Shown here one piece after another: positions 59,502 through 64,000 of a stretch of DNA of 64,000 bases. Below the pieces are notes generated by a model. The model was not told the origin of the DNA, searched no databases, and saw nothing but the letters and a program-made list of their open reading frames with translations. Numbering within the stretch: the first letter of the stretch is position 1; every line of letters begins with the position of its first letter. The stretch is from Seison nebaliae (Eukaryota; Rotifera; Pararotatoria; Seisonacea; Seisonidae), in the NCBI GenBank assembly GCA_023231475.1, contig JALJEE010001774.1:19869-83868 (forward strand). The letters are read 5' to 3'. The position numbers and the translations under genes were made by a program.

Positions 59502-60493
59502 TTATTTTTTTTCTTCTTCAGATTTCCCATTCGACTCCATCCTCTCGATCATCTTTACCACTAAATTTTTCACTCGTTCCGCATATTTCTCTCCCATTGT
59601 CACTACTTCCTTATGAGTTACATCTTGTACCGTTTCCCACGACGTATTCACCACATTCGTCACTAAGCTTAAACCGAAAATTTTTAATCCACAATGTCGT
59701 GCCGCTATCACTTCAGGAATTGTGCTCATTCCCACACAATCAATTCCCAACAACCGAAACATTCGAGTTTCGGAAGGTGTTTCATAAGTTGGACCGCTTG
59801 TCATACCATAAACGCCTTTCCACATCACATCTGAATATTCGAGTTCCTTTCCTAATTTCTCAGCTAACTCAACGAGTGCTGGAGTATAAGCACCGTTCAT
59901 GGATACGAATCTTGGTCCAAATCTAATTTGATTTAATGGAATTCGTTTTATTTAATGGAAATTTATTTCAAATTTAAACTTCTCGTCATTAGGCCCGATG
60001 AGTGGATTAAGACCGGTGAACATTGGGAAAGCAACATAATCAACTTGAATCATCACGTCTCCCACCTGATATTTCTCATTGACGGAACCGGAAGCATTCG
60101 TCACAATTAACGTTTCAACGCCCATCAATTTCATTACTCTTATCGGGAATGTCACCTAAAATATAATAGAAGAAAATTTGAAAAAAATTTCCATATTTCT
60201 CCACTAACCATCCATCCGGAATAACCTTCATATGGATGAAATCTTCCTTGTAACAACATCACATCTTTGTCACCAATATTTCCAAATATTAATTGGTTTT
60301 TATGTCCTTTAACGGTAGATTGAGGAAAATTGGGAATTTCATTATATGGAAATGATTTCGAATTTTTCACACTATCGCCAATATTCGATAGACCCGAACC
60401 ACATACCACGCCGATAGTGGGCTTGATATCAATCCGTTCCTTTATCCATTCACTTGTCTCTTTCACTTTGTCATATGATCCATTTTCCGTCAT
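59502..60493 (-). CDS. PNP: Purine nucleoside phosphorylase, copy C
   Basis: Minus-strand exons 60493-60209, 60155-59980, 59922-59502; 293 residues. Close sister of copy A along the whole length: [72 protein letters not shown] and THKEV. Exon 2 is again 176 nt and both introns are in identical positions. The A/C pair thus looks like the most recent duplication, with B lying between them. Catalytic residues are present; the replaced RDH loop is shared with A. The start ATG at 60493 gives MTENGSYDK, matching the N-terminus of copy A. Confidence 0.93.
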
Positions 60494-60666
60494 TTTCTTA
60501 ACTAATAATAACGAATTATCTGTAATAAAAACGAATAAATTAATCAATTTTCTTAGAAATTCGAAGAGAAATTTAAAAAAAATGTAAAAAATTTATAAAT
60601 GTAAAAAATTATTTTTAAAGAATTATTTCAACGTCTTTCTCCATAACTATTTCTTTTTCGGTGTAG
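60494..60666. promoter_or_regulatory. 170-base divergent interval between PNP copies C and D
   Basis: Separates the minus-strand start of copy C from the first visible exon of the plus-strand copy D. If both are transcribed, this must be a bidirectional promoter and would also have to hold the tiny initiator exon of D. No ATG followed by a GTT donor is obvious. Confidence 0.4.
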
Positions 60667-61725
60667 ATATGATTATGAAACGATCGAAGAAATATCGAAA
60701 TGGATATCGGAAAGAATTGGTTCACGAAAACCGACGATTGGTGTGATTAGTGGAACTGGATTGAATGTCTTATCGGATAAAGTGTCTGATAAATTATTAA
60801 TAAAATACAATGAAATTCCTCAATTTCCTGTAACGACAGGTTAGTCCACATGTCATAATGTTGAGATGATAAATAATTATATTTAGCTCCTGGTCATGAA
60901 GGAAATTTGATTGTAGGTCGAATTGGCAATAAAGATATAATGATAATGCAAGGCAGATTCCATCCATTTGAAGGATATGATTTTGCAACAGTTACATTTC
61001 ATTCAATTTTATTCTTTAATTCGATTCTATATTATTTAGTGTGCGATGCCAATCAGAATCATGAAGATGGTGGGAGTGAAAACATTAATCGTAACGTTAA
61101 CAGCAGGTGCCATCAATCGTTCATATAATGTGGGAGATATAATGATAATAAAAGATCATATAAATTTCCCAGGATTTGCGGGTAATAATCCATTGATCGG
61201 TATTAATGATTTGAGGTTAAATTAAAATAAATATGAATTTAAATGAAACAAAATAAATTAATAAGATTTGGACCTCGCTTCCCCGCTACCAACAATGCTT
61301 ACACATCTGTCTTAAGAGAAAAGACGATGTCTATCGCATTGAAAAAATTAAATTTCAAGGACATCATTCACGAAGGTATTTACGCTATGACTGGTGGTCC
61401 TGCATATGAAACTCCTGCCGAGATTCGTTTATTAAAGACGTTGGATGTTGATAGTGTTGGTTAGTTGTTTACATAATCATCTTACTCATCCCACAACTCA
61501 TCAGGTATGAGCTCGTGTCATGAAGTGATGGTAGCCGTCCATTGTGGTATGAACATACTGGGAGTCGCTTTCGTGAGAAATAAGAATCATTTCTATTTGG
61601 AAGAAGCGACGAAAGGAAAAGGACGATTATATTCTTCGAATGAAGTGAAGGAATTAAAGCAAACAAGAAGAGATCAATTGAATTCGCTTCTTAATAAATT
61701 TATCGAAGAATTGGACAATGATTGA
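60667..61725 (+). CDS. PNP: Purine nucleoside phosphorylase, copy D (divergent, start not found)
   Basis: Plus-strand exons 60667-60839, 60887-60990, 61040-61215, 61266-61459, 61505-61725; about 289 residues visible. The frame opens at a GTGTAG acceptor without an in-frame ATG; compared with the other copies only about five N-terminal residues are missing, so a tiny upstream exon is likely. Recognisable: ISGTGLN (Ser of the phosphate loop replaced), APGHEG, MQGRFHPFEGY, KDHINFPGF, GPAYET and GMSSCHEV. Odd: VTNAAG is VTLTAG, TNK is VRNK, and the His of NHEEV is Asn (SSNEV). It has two introns the other copies lack. All introns keep frame and no stop is present, so it is not an obvious pseudogene, but normal PNP activity is doubtful. 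Confidence 0.8.
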
Positions 61726-62231
61726 CATCTATTTACATATTTCAATTCATAAATCTTTTCATCCATTTTTTTCAAAATTAAATCGCTATTCTTCTCAATA
61801 TAACATATCCAATTGAATTCTTTCCAATCCTACGCATAATAAATATGCGTCGTAAATACTTTTAATGGATTGTCTTTCACTTTAAAAACTCATCAACATT
61901 TATAGTATTTTAATGAGTCGAAATGTTTCAATTTAAAAAAAAATGTTCTCCGTATATCCCAATGGGGATCGTCGTATGAGACACACACGGTCATCGTCTT
62001 CTGATTGTAAATAAAGAGAAATATTTTTTAACAATTTTATTAGTAACTTTTATTCTCCAATTAGAGTAATGTCATATATTCTTATTTATCTTGTGCAGAA
62101 AACTAAGAAGAGATTGTGAGAGAAGAATTTACATTTATTTGAAAGAGAAAAATAATTATTTGTTTCTATAACAATCATTTGATTCTTCCATTCCATGTTG
62201 AACAAACAATCTCTTTTTCATTTAATTATTA
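61726..62231. other. 500-base spacer, convergent 3' ends
   Basis: Between the PNP-D stop and the RBM34 stop on the opposite strand. A+T-rich; no gene supported. Confidence 0.5.
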
Positions 62232-63339
62232 TTATTCGCAAAGGTTAGTTTTCTTCTTCTTTCGATATTCCTTCTTCCGTTTTTGCCTCCACTTTTTCAT
62301 TCGAACAATATTCTTGTCCATTTTCCTCTTATTATCCAATGACAAATTGTTCTTTATTGAATTTAATTTTTTTTTCGGTTTCTCTTCTTTTTCTTTCTCG
62401 TCACCTGATCGTTGTATTCTGAGAATTTGATTTTTTATTATAATTTCATTCGTCTCCAAAATTTTCTTCGTTTCTTCTTTCGTCTAAATAGTTGATGAAT
62501 AAAAGAAAAGAAGATGAAAAATAACCGAAAATTTTATGAAACCAAATCCTTTTCCAATTCCTGTTTGCTTATCCCGAATTAACCGAATATGTTTGATATG
62601 ACCATATTGAATGAACCTATTATAAATTTCTTCTTCTGTCACATCGAACGGTAACGAACCGATAAATAATGAAGTCTCATTATCATCATTATCAGGTTTC
62701 TTCGAAAACATTTTATTTAATTTTCATGATAATTTGAAAGAATAACTTTATCGGCGAAATCAACAAACAAATGATGATCATGTAAAAATAGATCACCTCT
62801 AGAAATTTGATTAAATGAAAGAATGAGAAATAATTAACGATTTCTCCACAGCCTTTTCACATGAATCCTTTTTCTCAAATTTAATATATCCACATTGAAC
62901 TGTCACATTTGGATTCAATTCATTTCTAACAATAAGAATTCTTCCTAATTATTCTCATATTAATAACTGAACCTCATTACTGCAACTTTCTTTGAAACGG
63001 TTTCCTTTTCTGGAATCTATTCCGAATGAAATTTAATTTGATCGAAATAAAAGAAATTAATTTATAAACAGCCATCCGAAGTCTTGCCGAAACAATTTTT
63101 CCGAATTGTTTGAATAATTTAATGAGATCATCTGATGTCGTATGAGGAGTTGAAACGTTTCCGATAAAAATCGTGTTAGTTGTTCTTTCTTTCGGTATAT
63201 TTTTCTTCTTGCGATTTTTCAATTTATTTCCTTCCTTCACAATTCCTTTCAAACTTTTCTTTTTCTCTTTCGTTTTCTTAAGTTCGACCCGTTGATCATC
63301 TTTATTCATATCCTCTTCCACTTTTCGTTTAATTTTCAT
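62232..63339 (-). CDS. RBM34: RBM34 homologue (nucleolar RNA-binding protein)
   Basis: Minus-strand exons 63339-63070, 63016-62973, 62925-62839, 62798-62747, 62699-62526, 62483-62232; 292 residues, shorter than human RBM34. Lys-rich N-terminus, RRM1 starting TIFIGNV with a helical insert (IPEKETVSKKVAVM) characteristic of RBM34/yeast Nop12, RRM2 with SLFIGSLP and GIGKGFGFIKF, and a C-terminal Lys/Arg-rich tail. The family works in ribosome biogenesis in the nucleolus. The 47-nt second intron was chosen because it aligns KKVAVMRNELNP with the human sequence residue for residue; tinier alternatives were rejected. Confidence 0.87.
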
Positions 63340-64000
63340 TTCTAGTTATATCTTTAAAATTATAAAATGGAAATTAAATGAATGAAAATGAAGAATTGTT
63401 AAACTTAATATTTGAAATTATAAAATAATTTTTAATTTCTTAAGTAATTATATTCTATGAATCTACTTCGAAACTGAAGCTTAAAAACAATTTCTTAATT
63501 GAACTTGAATATGCTCCATCAGAAAGACTATTCTGAACTTTCGACTTTCTTATAGCAGAATAACTTGTATAATTAGTAAATTTCGAGACACGTTTTACTT
63601 TTATTTAAGGTCGTGACTACATTCACCTTACTTTATTGTCTATCTCGTCTACTTTCCGCTGTATTGTTTTTTTCTGATTTTCTTTTTTTTGGGTCTAATT
63701 TTTTAGTTTTATCACTCATGGCTATTGACCATCAATCTTCGTGGGACTCAAATAATAACAATAAGTAATGATATTATTTATATTCATCCTTACTTACTCA
63801 TTCATTTTTTAATTAATATTAGTAATTAAACTAAAGAAAAATATTAGAAGTTTATTAATAACAACAATAAACATAATAAAACATTAATTCCGAAATTTAT
63901 CAATGATATTTTAACAGGAAATTTTTATCTTCAAGCTGCTGTTATATCCAATTCCAAAAAAGCAATAATGTAAGCCACCATCCTTTTCCCTTGTTTTTTC
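63340..64000. other. Terminal 660 bases without a supported gene
   Basis: Upstream of the RBM34 start on the minus strand, so it contains that promoter. No convincing frame on either strand reaches the window edge. Confidence 0.45.

Noticed and set aside
62926-62972. Ultra-short 23- or 32-nt intron in RBM34
   Set aside because: A 47-nt intron with acceptor TTGTTAG gives a residue-for-residue match to the human linker.
1-64000. CRISPR arrays, operons, bacterial promoters, phage or integrated virus
   Set aside because: Every recognised gene is animal and spliced or eukaryotic in type; the tandem repeats found are microsatellites or coding repeats without spacers.

Overview
This window is nuclear DNA from a compact, A+T-rich animal genome. 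I think the most likely source is an acariform (astigmatan-type) mite, but that is an inference: the genes are clearly animal (UNC-5-like receptor, papilin, TDP-43, ELAV-like, Serinc, Ly6), introns are mostly only 41-66 nt, the standard code is used, and low-complexity N/Q/H runs are common. Nothing bacterial, viral or transposon-like was recognised. All exon maps were made by hand, joining reading frames across GT..AG introns and checking against remembered family motifs.

Layout. 1-5842: no recognisable gene. 5843-12539: two single-pass membrane proteins on the + strand, an UNC-5-type Ig/TSP1 receptor with no visible ZU5 or death domain, and an unrecognised type I membrane protein. 13740-20795: a 23-exon papilin-like matrix gene (ADAMTS spacer, TSP1 repeats, Kunitz-type domains, WAP-like domain, two Ig domains, PLAC) whose N-terminal exons are not visible. 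20796-24218: empty. 24219-25907: orphan rhodopsin-like GPCR, tail-to-tail with eIF4A3 (minus strand, to 27416). 27887-31878: complete pyruvate carboxylase. 33563-38291: two intronless low-complexity proteins that share short conserved blocks and appear to form an unnamed family. 38886-39324: Ly6-like protein. 40324-41118: intronless sulfotransferase (minus). 41836-43657: mitochondrial D-lactate dehydrogenase. 44459-45112: MPV17/PXMP2-family membrane protein. 45565-53600: two TDP-43 paralogues flanking a CWH43/PGAP2IP gene and an ELAV-like gene. 54175-56387: Serinc. 56659-61725: four purine nucleoside phosphorylase genes (three minus, one plus). 62232-63339: RBM34 (minus).

Genes working together. 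The left third is cell-surface and extracellular matrix. The right half is rich in RNA-binding proteins (two TDP-43, ELAV-like, RBM34, plus eIF4A3) and purine salvage. Neighbouring genes are mostly independent units rather than a pathway cluster; the PNP, TDP-43 and low-complexity pairs are local duplications.

The strongest unexpected signal is genome-wide in nature: about 69 of the 71 introns I placed begin GTT rather than GTA or GTG. This 5' splice-site preference decided several otherwise ambiguous exon boundaries.
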